A stretch of DNA of 64,000 nt from Sva-07 sp963793335 (GCA_963793335.1 CAWBZS010000001.1:434001-498000), one strand, 5' to 3'. Counted from the stretch's first letter, positions 1 through 8,012 are shown. The notes: generated by a model from the letters alone, not told the origin. Program-made: numbers and translations.

Positions 1-2
1 GC

Positions 3-572
3 GGCGAGCCGATCGAGCGACATCATCTGGCACCAACGCCTCGACTGCGGCGACTCGTCCTCGTCCTCGACGTGAGCGGCTCGATGGAACCGTACGCACG
101 AGCGCTCCTGCGATTCGTCCACGCCGCCGTCGCCGGTCGACAGAAGGTCGAGGCGTTCGCACTCGGCACACGTCTCACCAGGATCACGCGCGAGCTGTCG
201 AGTCGCGACCCCGACATCGCCCTCGACGCCGCCGGCAACCGCGTGTCCGACTGGAGCGGTGGCACCAGACTCGGAGCCGGATTGCGCCAGTTCAACGACG
301 AATGGGGCGTCCGCGGGTTGGCTCGCAACTCGATCGTCGTGATCCTGTCCGACGGATGGGATCGTGGCGACCCCGACGAATTGGCAGCGGAGATGCAACG
401 CCTGCAGCGGGTCACGCACCGCCTGATCTGGGTGAATCCGCTGAAGGTGACGCCAGGCTACGCACCGTTGGCGCGCGGGATGGCGGCTGCACTCCCATTC
501 GTCGACCGGTTCGTGGAGGGCCATTCGGTCGCTGCCATGGAAGAATTGACCCGCGTGATCGCAGCGAACTGA
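3..572 (+). CDS. coxE: CoxE-like VWA domain protein, C-terminal part
   Basis: The reading frame is open to the left edge, so this is the C-terminal part of a longer gene. The visible protein carries LVLVLDVSGSM, the DxSxS metal-ion-dependent adhesion (MIDAS) motif of von Willebrand A domains, then GGTRLGAGL and IVVILSDGWDRGD, both typical of VWA folds. CoxE proteins of this type work with the MoxR-like ATPase CoxD in maturing aerobic CO dehydrogenase and related molybdenum hydroxylases in the cytoplasm. The assignment rests on the VWA motifs and on the XdhC-family, MocA-like and CoxG-like genes that follow. The catalytic cox subunits lie outside the window, so the enzyme served is unknown. 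Confidence 0.85.
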   Translation, partial: GEPIERHHLAPTPRLRRLVLVLDVSGSMEPYARALLRFVHAAVAGRQKVEAFALGTRLTRITRELSSRDPDIALDAAGNRVSDWSGGTRLGAGLRQFNDEWGVRGLARNSIVVILSDGWDRGDPDELAAEMQRLQRVTHRLIWVNPLKVTPGYAPLARGMAAALPFVDRFVEGHSVAAMEELTRVIAAN

Positions 573-582
573 GGAGCACACC

Positions 583-900
583 ATGAACGACCTGCTCGAC
601 GACATCGACCGTTGGCGACAGCACGGGCACCGCATCGCGGTCGCTCGCGTCGTCGACATCGAGGGCTCTGGTCCCCGGGACCCAGGGGCCGCGATGGCGG
701 TCACCGACGACGGCGAGGTCGCGGGCAGCGTCAGCGGTGGGTGCGTCGAGGGCGCGGTCGTCGCCGAGGCCCTCGCGATCCTCGCCGGCGAACGCGACCG
801 CGGGGTGATCACCTTCGGCTACTCCGACGACGAAGCGTTCGCAGTTGGCCTCACCTGCGGCGGCACCATTCATCTCTACATCGAAGAGCTCGACTGGTGA
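583..900 (+). CDS. XdhC/CoxI family protein, N-domain only
   Basis: This 105-residue protein matches the short N-terminal XdhC_CoxI domain: an IEGSGPRDPGAAM segment and GSVSGGCVEGAV, whose Cys is characteristic of the family, then LTCGGTIHLYIEEL near the end. It lacks the C-terminal Rossmann domain, which the next gene supplies. XdhC-type proteins bind molybdenum cofactor and help insert the sulfurated form into xanthine-dehydrogenase-type enzymes. The start follows a GAGGAG Shine-Dalgarno about 7 bases upstream, one of the clear ribosome sites in the window. It sits 10 bases after coxE and overlaps the next gene by four bases (GTGA), so co-translation is likely. Confidence 0.88.
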   Translation: MNDLLDDIDRWRQHGHRIAVARVVDIEGSGPRDPGAAMAVTDDGEVAGSVSGGCVEGAVVAEALAILAGERDRGVITFGYSDDEAFAVGLTCGGTIHLYIEELDW

Positions 901-1737
901 CCGCCGGTGCCCCACCGTCGACACCCGAGTCCGGGTCACTGTTCGAGCGATACGCGCGAGTGTCTACGATCGGAACGGCCCGTCGCGCTCGCCACGGTGA
1001 TCGACGGACCCCACGTCGGGGCGAAGCTCTTGGTGGAGCCGGGGGCCATCGCACTCGGTTCGCTCGGACACCCCGAACTCGATCGGGTGGTCGCACGCGA
1101 CTCGCTCGCAGAACTCGAAGCGGCCCGTTCGGGGGTCCGCCACTACGGCCCCGAGGGCCAAACCACCCCGGAGGACCTGCTCGACCAACCAACGGTCAGG
1201 GTCTTCGTCGAGTCGCACGCACCATCGCCACAGCTGTGGATCTTCGGCGCCGTCGACTTCACCGCCGCACTCGCGCGCGTCGGCAAGGTCCTCGGCTACC
1301 GGGTCACCGTGTGCGACGCCCGCGAGGTGTTCGCCACGAGACGACGCTTCCCGATGGCCGACGAGGTGAACGTCACCTGGCCAACGGCAGTCTTCGACTC
1401 CCACGGCCACGAGCTCGGGCCGCGTGATGCGGTGTGCATTCTCACGCACGACCCCAAGTTCGACGTGCCTGCGGTGCAGGGCGCCCTCAGCACCAACGTC
1501 GGCTACATCGGGGTGATGGGGAGTCGCTCGACCCACGACCGACGCACGCAACGCCTGATCGACGCCGGTGTCACCCCGACGGAACTCGAACGGTTGATGT
1601 CACCGGTCGGGCTCGACATCGGCGCTCGCACCCCCGAGGAGACCGCCGTGTCGATCTGCGCCGAGATCATCGCTCGGCGCACCGGCCGCGACGTCCCGTC
1701 GCTGCGCGACGGCAGCGGAGCGATCCACGCGTCGTGA
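897..1737 (+). CDS. XdhC/CoxI family protein, Rossmann domain (apparent +1 frameshift)
   Basis: The C-terminal part is a clear XdhC_C Rossmann domain: LWIFGAVDFTAALARV, then YIGVMGSRSTHDRR and GLDIGARTPEETAVSICAEI. From the GTG at 897, which overlaps the previous stop in a GTGA coupling, the first frame reads SLFERYARVSTI. The family-like sequence then continues as ERPVALATVIDGPHVGAKLL in the next frame. Dropping one G of the GG at 972-973 joins the two into a 279-residue protein. Without that correction the only intact frame starts at GTG 907 with an N-terminus unlike the family. The role would be molybdenum cofactor handling for the cox-type enzyme. Whether the shift is real or a sequence error cannot be told here. 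Confidence 0.8.
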
Positions 1738-2225
1738 CGTTTCCCGCCGAGATCGACGACATCGCAGCCCGGCTGGGAACGTTGCTGCGCGAACGAGGCG
1801 ACACCGTCGCGGTCGCCGAAGGGTCGGCGGGAGGGTTGATCTCGGCGGCGCTGCTGTCGCAGCCCGGGGCCTCGGCGTACTACCTGGGCGGCACGGTGAT
1901 CTACACCGCCGCCGCAGGCCGAGCATGGATGGCAGGCGCGGTGGAGGTTCCCCCCGGGATGCGCGGCGCCTCCGAACCCTTCGCGACCTATCTCGCGGCA
2001 TCGGTGCGCCTCAAGGTCGATGCAACGTGGGGCATCGGCGAGGCGGGTGCCGCTGGACCGGCGAATCCCTACGGCGATCCCGCGGGGCACACCTGGTTGG
2101 CGATCGACGGGCCACGATCGGCCACCCGTCGTCTCCTCACGGGCAGCGATGATCGAGCTGCCAACATGGTCGCGTTCGCCAGTGCCGGCCTCGAGTTGCT
2201 GTCCGCGGTGATCGACACCGCGTGA
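1734..2225 (+). CDS. CinA C-terminal domain-like protein
   Basis: This 163-residue protein has the layout of the CinA C-terminal (PncC, nicotinamide-nucleotide amidase) domain: VAVAEGSAGGLISAALLSQP near residue 25, GGTVIYTAAAGRAWM, and GIGEAGAAGPANPYGDPAGH in place of the usual GVTGIAGPGGGT. The family's ESCTGG active-site segment reads EGSAGG here, so the expected Ser-Cys-Thr residues are changed and amidase activity is doubtful. The GTG start overlaps the preceding stop as GTGA, placing it in the coxE-xdhC operon. Stand-alone divergent CinA domains beside molybdenum hydroxylase genes suggest a job linked to that system, but this is inference. Confidence 0.75.
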   Translation: MTFPAEIDDIAARLGTLLRERGDTVAVAEGSAGGLISAALLSQPGASAYYLGGTVIYTAAAGRAWMAGAVEVPPGMRGASEPFATYLAASVRLKVDATWGIGEAGAAGPANPYGDPAGHTWLAIDGPRSATRRLLTGSDDRAANMVAFASAGLELLSAVIDTA

Positions 2226-2257
2226 TCGTCGACAGCGCGTGCTCGCGGCACGCCCCG

Positions 2258-3028
2258 TCACGCAGCAGGGTCGCCGAAACGGACCGAGTCGACGCGACGG
2301 ATGCTGATCGTGTCGAGTTCGACCGTCCGGCCGGTCTGCACCGAATGCACGATCGCGTCGCCCACCCCGAGATACATCATCACGTGGCCGGGGTACTGGA
2401 CCAGGTCGCCCGCCTTCGCGGCGGCCCGGTCGATGCCGGTGGCGTTGTTGATCTGGCCGCTCGACTGGCGGACCAACGCCTGACCGGCTCGTGCCCAGGC
2501 GAACGTGGTGAGCCCGGAGCAGTCGAATCCGACGCCTTCGGAACTCGTGTTGTACCGGTACGGCACGCCGATCTGTGTCATCGCCGCCAGCACCGCCAGC
2601 TGATGGCCAACGGGTGCGGTCGCCCACGCCTCGACCATCTCGTCTCGCGGATAGCCGAGCTCGGTTGCGGCGTACTGCGCGGTCTGCGTTCGGTACCACA
2701 CGAATGCACGCTCGTGCGCGGCGTCGCCGGTGTTCGCCCAGTCGTCGAAGCGCTCGAGCGCTTGTCGAGCCGACGACGTGACCACCGGCGCCATCGAATT
2801 GGTCGGCAGCGCACCTGCGGCCACCACGTTGGGCAGCGCCGACGCGGCCTCGGACTGGACGAGGAGCCCCGCGCTCAGGCTGGAGACCGCGGCAGCGGCC
2901 ATCACCACGCTTCGAACGGCGGTGCGAGTCGGGCGTCGTCGTCGCACAGCAGGCTGCGTCGTCGGCGAGGTCGTGGGGAGGACGGTGTGTGATGCGCTCA
3001 TGATGAGGTGCGTCACAGCACGGGCCAT
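2258..3028 (-). CDS. Secreted NlpC/P60 family peptidoglycan hydrolase
   Basis: The C-terminal half is an NlpC/P60 cysteine peptidase domain: GVPYRYNTSSEGVGFDCSGL carries the catalytic Cys, GHVMMYLG the catalytic His, and AIVHS lies close behind. The N-terminus has an Arg-rich stretch followed by a hydrophobic segment ending near SEAASA, a signal peptide, so the enzyme acts in the cell wall on peptide cross-links. A predicted helical region with a conserved Trp-rich part separates the two. The start at 3028 has AACTTA at 3040-3045 (TAAGTT on this strand) 11 bases upstream; an alternative ATG is at 3001. It runs convergent to the CinA-like gene, so it is not part of that operon. Confidence 0.85.
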   Translation of the reverse strand: MARAVTHLIMSASHTVLPTTSPTTQPAVRRRRPTRTAVRSVVMAAAAVSSLSAGLLVQSEAASALPNVVAAGALPTNSMAPVVTSSARQALERFDDWANTGDAAHERAFVWYRTQTAQYAATELGYPRDEMVEAWATAPVGHQLAVLAAMTQIGVPYRYNTSSEGVGFDCSGLTTFAWARAGQALVRQSSGQINNATGIDRAAAKAGDLVQYPGHVMMYLGVGDAIVHSVQTGRTVELDTISIRRVDSVRFGDPAA

Positions 3029-3184
3029 GACGAATCAGCAACTTATCGTCACGCGATCGCAACACAGACGTCGGCGCACCAGATTTCTGTCACGAAACCG
3101 TCATGTCCGCCGGGCGAACTCCGCCGGGCGATCGGAGCGGCACGGGACCCGCACGCACGCCGAGCGGCCACGTACGCTGGGAGG

Positions 3185-3790
3185 ATGCACGCTCCCCCGC
3201 CGCGATCCACCGTCGTGGTGTTGCTCGCTGCAGGCGGCGGATCGCGCTTCGACGGAGACGGTCACAAATTGTTGGCTCCGCTCCCCGAATCGGCGATCGT
3301 GGCCGCACAGACCGTGTTCGAGCGCTCGCTTGCCCATGCAATCGATGCCGACATCGGCCCGATCGTGGTCGTGACCGGGGCCGCTCCCGAGGTCGTCGAC
3401 GCGATATCGGACGAGCGCGTGTCGGTCTGCCACAACGACCGATGGCGCGACGGTCAGATCAGCTCGGTGCGCGCAGGCATTCGGGCTGCGGACGAACTCG
3501 GGGCGACCGAGGTCGTCGTTGGCCTCGCAGACCAACCCGGCATCGAGCCATCGGCATGGCGAGCAGTGGCCACTGCCGACGGGCCGATCGTCGTGGCAAC
3601 CTACGCGGGCCAACGCGCGAACCCGGTCAAGCTCGATCGTGCCGTGTGGGGACTGCTGCCCACCACCGGCGACGAAGGGGCCCGGGCGATCATGCGCGTT
3701 CGTCCCGAGCTGGTCCGTGAAGTACCGTGCAGTGGTCACCCCGCCGACATCGACACCACAGAGGACCTCCGCCGATGGCAGAACAACTGA
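3185..3790 (+). CDS. Molybdenum cofactor nucleotidyltransferase (MocA/MobA-like)
   Basis: This 201-residue protein opens with VVVLLAAGGGSRFDGDGHKL, the nucleotide-binding loop of MobA/MocA NTP transferases, and has VVVGLADQPGIEPSAW (the LxDxP metal-binding region) and RANPVKLDRAVW (usual Pxx-F-x-R) further on. Enzymes of this group add CMP or GMP to molybdopterin; in cox-type clusters the cytidine form is expected because CO dehydrogenase uses MCD cofactor. A TACGCT hexamer at 3173-3178 ends six bases before the ATG, supporting this start. The gene overlaps the next by 16 bases. Which nucleotide it uses is inferred from context only. Confidence 0.85.
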   Translation: MHAPPPRSTVVVLLAAGGGSRFDGDGHKLLAPLPESAIVAAQTVFERSLAHAIDADIGPIVVVTGAAPEVVDAISDERVSVCHNDRWRDGQISSVRAGIRAADELGATEVVVGLADQPGIEPSAWRAVATADGPIVVATYAGQRANPVKLDRAVWGLLPTTGDEGARAIMRVRPELVREVPCSGHPADIDTTEDLRRWQNN

Positions 3791-4452
3791 TCAACGAGTT
3801 CACGGTCAACCGCCCGATCGAGGAGGCCTGGCCGCTGATCACCGACCTCGAACTGATCGCGCCCTGTCTGCCGGGCGCCGAGTTGCACGAGGTCGAGGGC
3901 GAGACGTACCGCGGCATCGTCAAGGTCAAGCTCGGAGCGATCAGCAGCCAGTTCAAGGGAGAAGCCCACTTCGTCGAGCGAGACGACGAGAACTACCGCG
4001 CCACGATCAAGGGGGCCGGACGCGACACGGGTGGGCGAGGCAACGCGGCTGCCGAGATCACCGCCCAAGCCGAGAGCTTGTCACCGACCAGCACACGTGT
4101 GGCCGTGACCACCGACTTGCACATCACCGGCAAGGTGGCCCAGTTCGGCCGCGGCATCATGGGCGATGTCAGTTCGAAGCTGATGGGACAGTTCGCCGAC
4201 AACCTGAACGAGATGATCGACAAGCAGCAGGACGAGCCGGTGGCAGCACCGAGTGATGCGTCCGTCGCAGCACCCGGCGACGAGGTCGATCCTGCGAGCG
4301 AGCCGACACCCCAGATCCGCAAGATCGAGGGCCCCGCGACCGAACCGATCGACCTCATGGAGGTCGGGACGGGTTCGATCCTGAAGCGGGTCGCACCGGC
4401 CCTCATCGCCATCGCCGTCGTCCTGCTGCTGCTTCGTCGTCGACGGGGCTGA
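3775..4452 (+). CDS. coxG: CoxG-like SRPBCC protein with C-terminal anchor
   Basis: Residues 1-150 form an SRPBCC/CoxG domain: INEFTVNRPIEEAWPLITDL at the start, CLPGAELHEVEG, GIVKVKLGAIS and AEITAQAES are all characteristic. A disordered Pro/Ala/Asp linker follows, then a C-terminal hydrophobic segment (APALIAIAVVLLLL) and a basic tail, so the protein is probably held on the inner face of the membrane. In Oligotropha-type systems CoxG recruits CO dehydrogenase to the membrane, and newer work links the family to carrying electrons by quinone binding. The gene overlaps mocA by 16 bases and the next start by one base, so it is translated as part of this operon. Confidence 0.88.
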   Translation: MAEQLINEFTVNRPIEEAWPLITDLELIAPCLPGAELHEVEGETYRGIVKVKLGAISSQFKGEAHFVERDDENYRATIKGAGRDTGGRGNAAAEITAQAESLSPTSTRVAVTTDLHITGKVAQFGRGIMGDVSSKLMGQFADNLNEMIDKQQDEPVAAPSDASVAAPGDEVDPASEPTPQIRKIEGPATEPIDLMEVGTGSILKRVAPALIAIAVVLLLLRRRRG

Positions 4453-4937
4453 TGGACGACCGTTCCCGCGTGGCCGAGCTGCTCGGACGCGAGCCGGCTG
4501 GCGCCTTCGAGGTGGTGGTGCGCGACGCCGACGGGGATCCCGTCGTCCTCCGAAACGCACCGCTGCTCGACGACGGCACCCCGATGCCAACGCGCTACTA
4601 CCTGGTCGGCGCAACGCTCGTTCGCGACGTCAGCCGATTGGAGGCAGGCGGTGGCGTCAAGGACGCCGAGGCCAGCGTCGACGCGAACGAGGTGGCCGCA
4701 ACGCATCATCGGTACGCCGTCGAACGCGATGCCGCACTCCCCGCCGACCACGAGGGACCGCGCCCGTACGGCGGCGTCGGGGGCACCCGGACCGGGGTGA
4801 AGTGCCTGCACGCACACGTCGCCTACGCGCTGGCAGGCGGCGACGACCCGGTCGGACGGTGGGCGCTCGATCGTCTCCACACCGTGCAACGCCCAGATGA
4901 CCCGAGCACGGGCACCCGGGCGGAGACGGACCGATGA
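4452..4937 (+). CDS. DUF501 family protein
   Basis: This 161-residue protein matches DUF501, a family found in actinobacteria: RVAELLGREPAGAFEVVVR at the N-terminus, PTRYYLVGATLVRDVSRLEA in the middle and GGTRTGVKCLHAHVAYALAGG near the C-terminus, with conserved Cys and His in the KCLHAH segment. No biochemical function is known to me. In many actinobacteria the gene lies between the FtsB/DivIC-like gene and the Ppx/GppA exopolyphosphatase. Here the following gene is a Ppx remnant, so that neighbourhood is kept in part. The ATG overlaps the stop of coxG (TGATG), and the gene overlaps the next by four bases. Confidence 0.88.
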   Translation: MDDRSRVAELLGREPAGAFEVVVRDADGDPVVLRNAPLLDDGTPMPTRYYLVGATLVRDVSRLEAGGGVKDAEASVDANEVAATHHRYAVERDAALPADHEGPRPYGGVGGTRTGVKCLHAHVAYALAGGDDPVGRWALDRLHTVQRPDDPSTGTRAETDR

Positions 4938-5440
4938 GCCCCGGCAGCCTGCTGATCCGCATCGAGGACACCCGCACGGTGATCGAGCAGGTCGGCGGTG
5001 CCACCCACGTCCTTCCGGTGGGCACGCTGACCTTGGTCGACGGGCCGCTCGAACGTGCCGACCCACCGCCCCCCGCACACCTCACCAATGCGCTCGGCCT
5101 GGTCCACGACCACCTCGACGACCTGATCATCGAGGCGCCGTCGATCGCCGCCGCCACGTCGATCGTGATGACCGGGCCGCACGCCGAGTCACTCGCCTGC
5201 GTCGAGATCGGCATCGACACCTGCCCCGCTCGATACGACCTCACGCGTGCCGCCACCGACGAGGTCTTCCGAACGCTTGCCAGCGAACCGAACGACGACC
5301 GCCGCCACAATCCCGGGTTGCCCGACGACCACGTCGACACCATCGTCGCCACGTGCTGCATCGTGCTCAGCATCGTGCGCCGCCTCGATCGAAGCGGCGT
5401 CATCGTCGAGCGCGACCAGGCGACCGAGGACATCGACTGA
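4934..5440 (+). CDS. Half-length Ppx/GppA-like protein (C-terminal lobe only)
   Basis: The 168-residue product resembles only the second half of Ppx/GppA exopolyphosphatases. LPVGTLTLVDGPLERADPPP matches the strand after the glycine-rich phosphate loop, and LTRAATDEVFRTLAS, NPGLPDDHVDTIVA and VLSIVRRLDRSGVIV match the family's C-terminal helices. The first ASKHA lobe with its nucleotide and phosphate loops is absent, and where SIDIGGGS-type sequence is expected there is only EDTRTVIEQVGG. Enzyme activity is therefore unlikely. It keeps the family's usual place beside DUF501 and is translationally coupled on both sides (ATGA and TGATG), so it looks maintained and not freshly broken. A binding or regulatory role is possible. 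Confidence 0.7.
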   Translation: MSPGSLLIRIEDTRTVIEQVGGATHVLPVGTLTLVDGPLERADPPPPAHLTNALGLVHDHLDDLIIEAPSIAAATSIVMTGPHAESLACVEIGIDTCPARYDLTRAATDEVFRTLASEPNDDRRHNPGLPDDHVDTIVATCCIVLSIVRRLDRSGVIVERDQATEDID

Positions 5441-6066
5441 TGGCGCTGCGTCACCCGTCGCGAGCCAATTCACCCGTCCGGCTCTACGGGCGGCGGCTGT
5501 TGCTGCGCCCGCTCGCCGCCAGCGATTTCCGCTCGTGGAGTGAGGTTCGTCAGCGCAACAGCGACTGGCTCACCGTCTGGGAGCCGACGCGCCCGACACA
5601 TCAACCCGACCCGGTGACCGATCGGAGCGCATTCTCGGCTCGCTGCCAACAGCGCGACCGGGACCGTGCCGCCGGCACCGCGTACCAGTTCGGATTGTTC
5701 GTCGACCAGCAGATCGCTGGCGAGGTCAACGTGAACAACGTGATTCGCGGGGCCATGCAGTCCGGCACGATCGGGTACTGGATCGACCAGCGTCATGCCG
5801 GACACTCCTATGTCGCAGAAGCGGTGGTGATGGTGATGCAGTTCGCGTTCGAGCAACTCCGGCTGCATCGACTCGAGATCTGCATCGTGCCCCGCAACGA
5901 GCGCAGCCGCCGCGTCGTCGACAAGCTCCGCATCCGCGACGAGGGCGTGGCGGAGCGGTATCTCGAGATCAACGGCACGTGGGAGGACCACGTGCGCTAC
6001 GGCATCACCATCGAAGAATGGATCGAGCGCCGCGACGAGTTCATCGCCGACTGGATCCAACAGTGA
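5440..6066 (+). CDS. GNAT family N-acetyltransferase (RimJ/RimL type)
   Basis: This 208-residue protein fits the RimJ/RimL-like acetyltransferase group: RLLLRPLAASDFRSWSEVR at the start, FGLFVDQQIAGEVNVNNVIR, then IGYWIDQRHAGHSYVAEAVV, which holds the acetyl-CoA loop, and LEICIVPRNERSRRVVDKL, the helix seen in N-terminal acetylases of ribosomal proteins. The usual RGxGxG/A loop appears as RHAGHSY, so it is somewhat divergent. It starts on the A of the previous stop (TGATG), ending the run that began with mocA. The protein substrate is unknown. RimJ-type genes next to cell-wall and Moco genes occur in other actinobacteria, but here the gene is not beside glp. Confidence 0.8.
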   Translation: MALRHPSRANSPVRLYGRRLLLRPLAASDFRSWSEVRQRNSDWLTVWEPTRPTHQPDPVTDRSAFSARCQQRDRDRAAGTAYQFGLFVDQQIAGEVNVNNVIRGAMQSGTIGYWIDQRHAGHSYVAEAVVMVMQFAFEQLRLHRLEICIVPRNERSRRVVDKLRIRDEGVAERYLEINGTWEDHVRYGITIEEWIERRDEFIADWIQQ

Positions 6067-6100
6067 TGCCGCAGCGACGGGCGTCGCGGGCGAGCCGAGG

Positions 6101-6439
6101 TCAGTAGCCGGCGAGGCCGGCGTTCTCGCTCGCCAAGCGCATCTGCTCGGCGCGATCGCGACGCAGCTGGGTGCGCCGCTTCCACATCTTGGTCTTCCAG
6201 TGCCGCTTCGTGCGGTGCTGCTTGGCCAGCTTGTTCTTTGCCACCTCCGGGTCGTGGTGGCCAATCGGCTTCCACGCCATTCCGGGCTCGTGCACGTCCT
6301 CTGGTTCGAGACCGGCACTCACGTCCTGGGCTGCGCTCTGCAGCTCGACGTGAATGCGGTGCCGTTCGCTGTGGGCGTGGGCACGCACTTCCTGCTTGAG
6401 TGGCAACACGGCCTCGGTGGACCGGTGACGCTGGCTCAT
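6101..6439 (-). CDS. Small basic protein of unknown function
   Basis: I do not recognise this 112-residue protein. It is rich in His, Lys and Arg, with a very basic C-terminal third (KRHWKTKMWKRRTQLRRDR) that could bind nucleic acid or form a charged helix. It has no signal peptide or membrane segment. A full AGGAGG Shine-Dalgarno stands six bases before the ATG, which is rare in this window and supports a real gene with good translation. It is convergent with the acetyltransferase gene, 34 bases apart, and likely monocistronic. Confidence 0.6.
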   Translation of the reverse strand: MSQRHRSTEAVLPLKQEVRAHAHSERHRIHVELQSAAQDVSAGLEPEDVHEPGMAWKPIGHHDPEVAKNKLAKQHRTKRHWKTKMWKRRTQLRRDRAEQMRLASENAGLAGY

Positions 6440-6562
6440 TGGCTACCTCCTGCTTCGTGGTCTGGCCACGGTGGTTTCGGTTGCTTGCGAAGCCCAACGT
6501 ACTCCACCGGCATGGGCCGCGTCACGGGACTTCTGTAACGATCCTGCGCGATCGCTCCCGCG

Positions 6563-7327
6563 CTATCGCTTGGAGATTCGAGACTGCAGTGCGGCGAGGC
6601 GCTCGGCGAACCACGGCTGCTTGGTGCTCCACAACTGCGGTTCCAATTCACGAGCGACGGCTGCGGGATGGTCGTCGATGTCAGCCATTGCCTGGATGGT
6701 CTGCTTGGTCACGATCGCCAGCTCGCGCGGCGCCAGCGCTGCCCGGGCCGCGAACTCGTGGGCAACCTCCAGCAGCGACGCCGCAGGCACCGACCGGTAG
6801 GCCAGACCGATGCGCTCGGCCTCCGCGCCATCGAGCACCTGGCCGAACACCACGGCGGCCATCGCCGCCTGGGGACCGACGATTCGCCTGAGCATCCAGG
6901 TGTGGCCACCGCCGGGGTGGATACCGAGCTGCAGGAAGCGGGTGTCGAGCTTCGCCGTGTCGGCAACGATGCGCACATCGCAACCCAGCGCCAGGTTCAT
7001 CCCGGCGCCGACGGCTGCGCCGTTGACCGCTGCCAGTGTCGGCAGCGGGCTCCGCGCAATCCGCAAGAACCCCTCATAGATCAGTCCGAGGCTCTCGCCG
7101 GTTGCTTCGGCCAGGTTGCCGAGGTTGGCGCCAGCACAGAAGGCCGGCGGCGTGCCGGTGACCACGAGTGCGCCAACGGCGTCATCCGCTTCGAACGCGT
7201 CCATGGCGGAGGTGATCTCGGCCACCATTGCCGCGGTGAGCGTGTTGCGTTCGTCGGGGTTGTTCAGGGTGAGCGTTGCCACGCCATCGGCGACGTCGGT
7301 GAGCACGAGGGGGTTCGGAGCAGACAT
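6563..7327 (-). CDS. Enoyl-CoA hydratase/isomerase family protein
   Basis: The 254-residue protein has the crotonase fold. FCAGANLGNLAE holds the first oxyanion-hole segment and AAVNGAAVGAGMNLALGCD the second. At the two positions where classical hydratases carry catalytic glutamates (QPEI and the helix about 20 residues on) it reads TRFLQLGIHPGGG and AAMAAVVFGQ, so neither Glu is visible. It is therefore probably an isomerase, thioesterase-like or other crotonase variant acting on an acyl-CoA. The start at 7327 removes a non-conserved extension from an upstream ATG. It is transcribed away from the acidic hypothetical gene at 7392. Confidence 0.82.
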   Translation of the reverse strand: MSAPNPLVLTDVADGVATLTLNNPDERNTLTAAMVAEITSAMDAFEADDAVGALVVTGTPPAFCAGANLGNLAEATGESLGLIYEGFLRIARSPLPTLAAVNGAAVGAGMNLALGCDVRIVADTAKLDTRFLQLGIHPGGGHTWMLRRIVGPQAAMAAVVFGQVLDGAEAERIGLAYRSVPAASLLEVAHEFAARAALAPRELAIVTKQTIQAMADIDDHPAAVARELEPQLWSTKQPWFAERLAALQSRISKR

Positions 7328-7391
7328 GGCGCCAGTGTTGCACGGCGTCTCGCCACCAGCGGTGGTCGATGGAGTTAGCCTCGTCTCAGCC

Positions 7392-8006
7392 ATGCTCGAT
7401 CACGTCTTCACCGATGCCATCAGCGCGCTGCGTGACGCTTTCGAGGCGGCCTTTCTCGAGCGCCAGGCGTTCGAAGAGCACTTCCAGAGCGATGTGCTGC
7501 TCGGGGATCTCACCTGGGAGACGAGCTACGGACTGCCGGGCGAGGGCGAACCACCACGGGTGGTGGCACACATCACCTTCGACTGGCCGGCGTGGAGTCA
7601 GGCGGCCTACCGGCAGTGGTACGTCGAGGAGGAGTTGGAGAAGCGACCGGCGATCGAGATGGAGATCGTGCTGCGCATCCAACGCCTCGCCGACCCCGCC
7701 GACCCTGCGGTGCTCTACCACACCCTTCCGGAGCAGAGCCCGCTCGTGGGCGACGACCGCCTCGAACGTGCTGGCGTCACCTCGGAGACCTCACACCCCG
7801 ACACCGCCATCGATCCGCTCGATCTGCGCACCGAGTACGCCGCGGAGATCACCTTCGAGGGGCTCTACGAGCTGGCCGAGGAAACCGTGGCCGACGGCAC
7901 CAGCACGCTGCTCGACGAGCACTTCGGCGCACTCGGCGGCTGGATCGCCTCCACACTCGTCAAGCTCGGCGATCTCCCCCTCGCGTTCCACCCCGCCGAC
8001 GACTGA
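7392..8006 (+). CDS. Acidic cytoplasmic protein of unknown function
   Basis: This 204-residue protein is not one I recognise. It is strongly acidic, with no signal peptide or membrane segment. Visible features are FLERQAFEEHFQSDVLLGDL near the N-terminus, a DWPAWSQAAYRQWYVEEELE segment rich in aromatics, and an ITFEGLYELAEET segment near the C-terminus. A TAGCCT hexamer at 7376-7381 ends ten bases before the ATG, consistent with a leaderless message. It is divergent from the crotonase-family gene and is followed by a long hairpin at 8013-8065. Confidence 0.6.
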   Translation: MLDHVFTDAISALRDAFEAAFLERQAFEEHFQSDVLLGDLTWETSYGLPGEGEPPRVVAHITFDWPAWSQAAYRQWYVEEELEKRPAIEMEIVLRIQRLADPADPAVLYHTLPEQSPLVGDDRLERAGVTSETSHPDTAIDPLDLRTEYAAEITFEGLYELAEETVADGTSTLLDEHFGALGGWIASTLVKLGDLPLAFHPADD

Positions 8007-8012
8007 ACAACA

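Noticed and set aside
23..415. Minus-strand frame over the coxE end
   Set aside because: It is antisense to a VWA domain with a clear MIDAS motif and is Ser/Arg-rich without pattern.
1503..3065. A 520-codon minus-strand frame covering the CinA-like gene and the NlpC gene
   Set aside because: It overlaps two better-supported genes, is Arg-rich and shows no domain.
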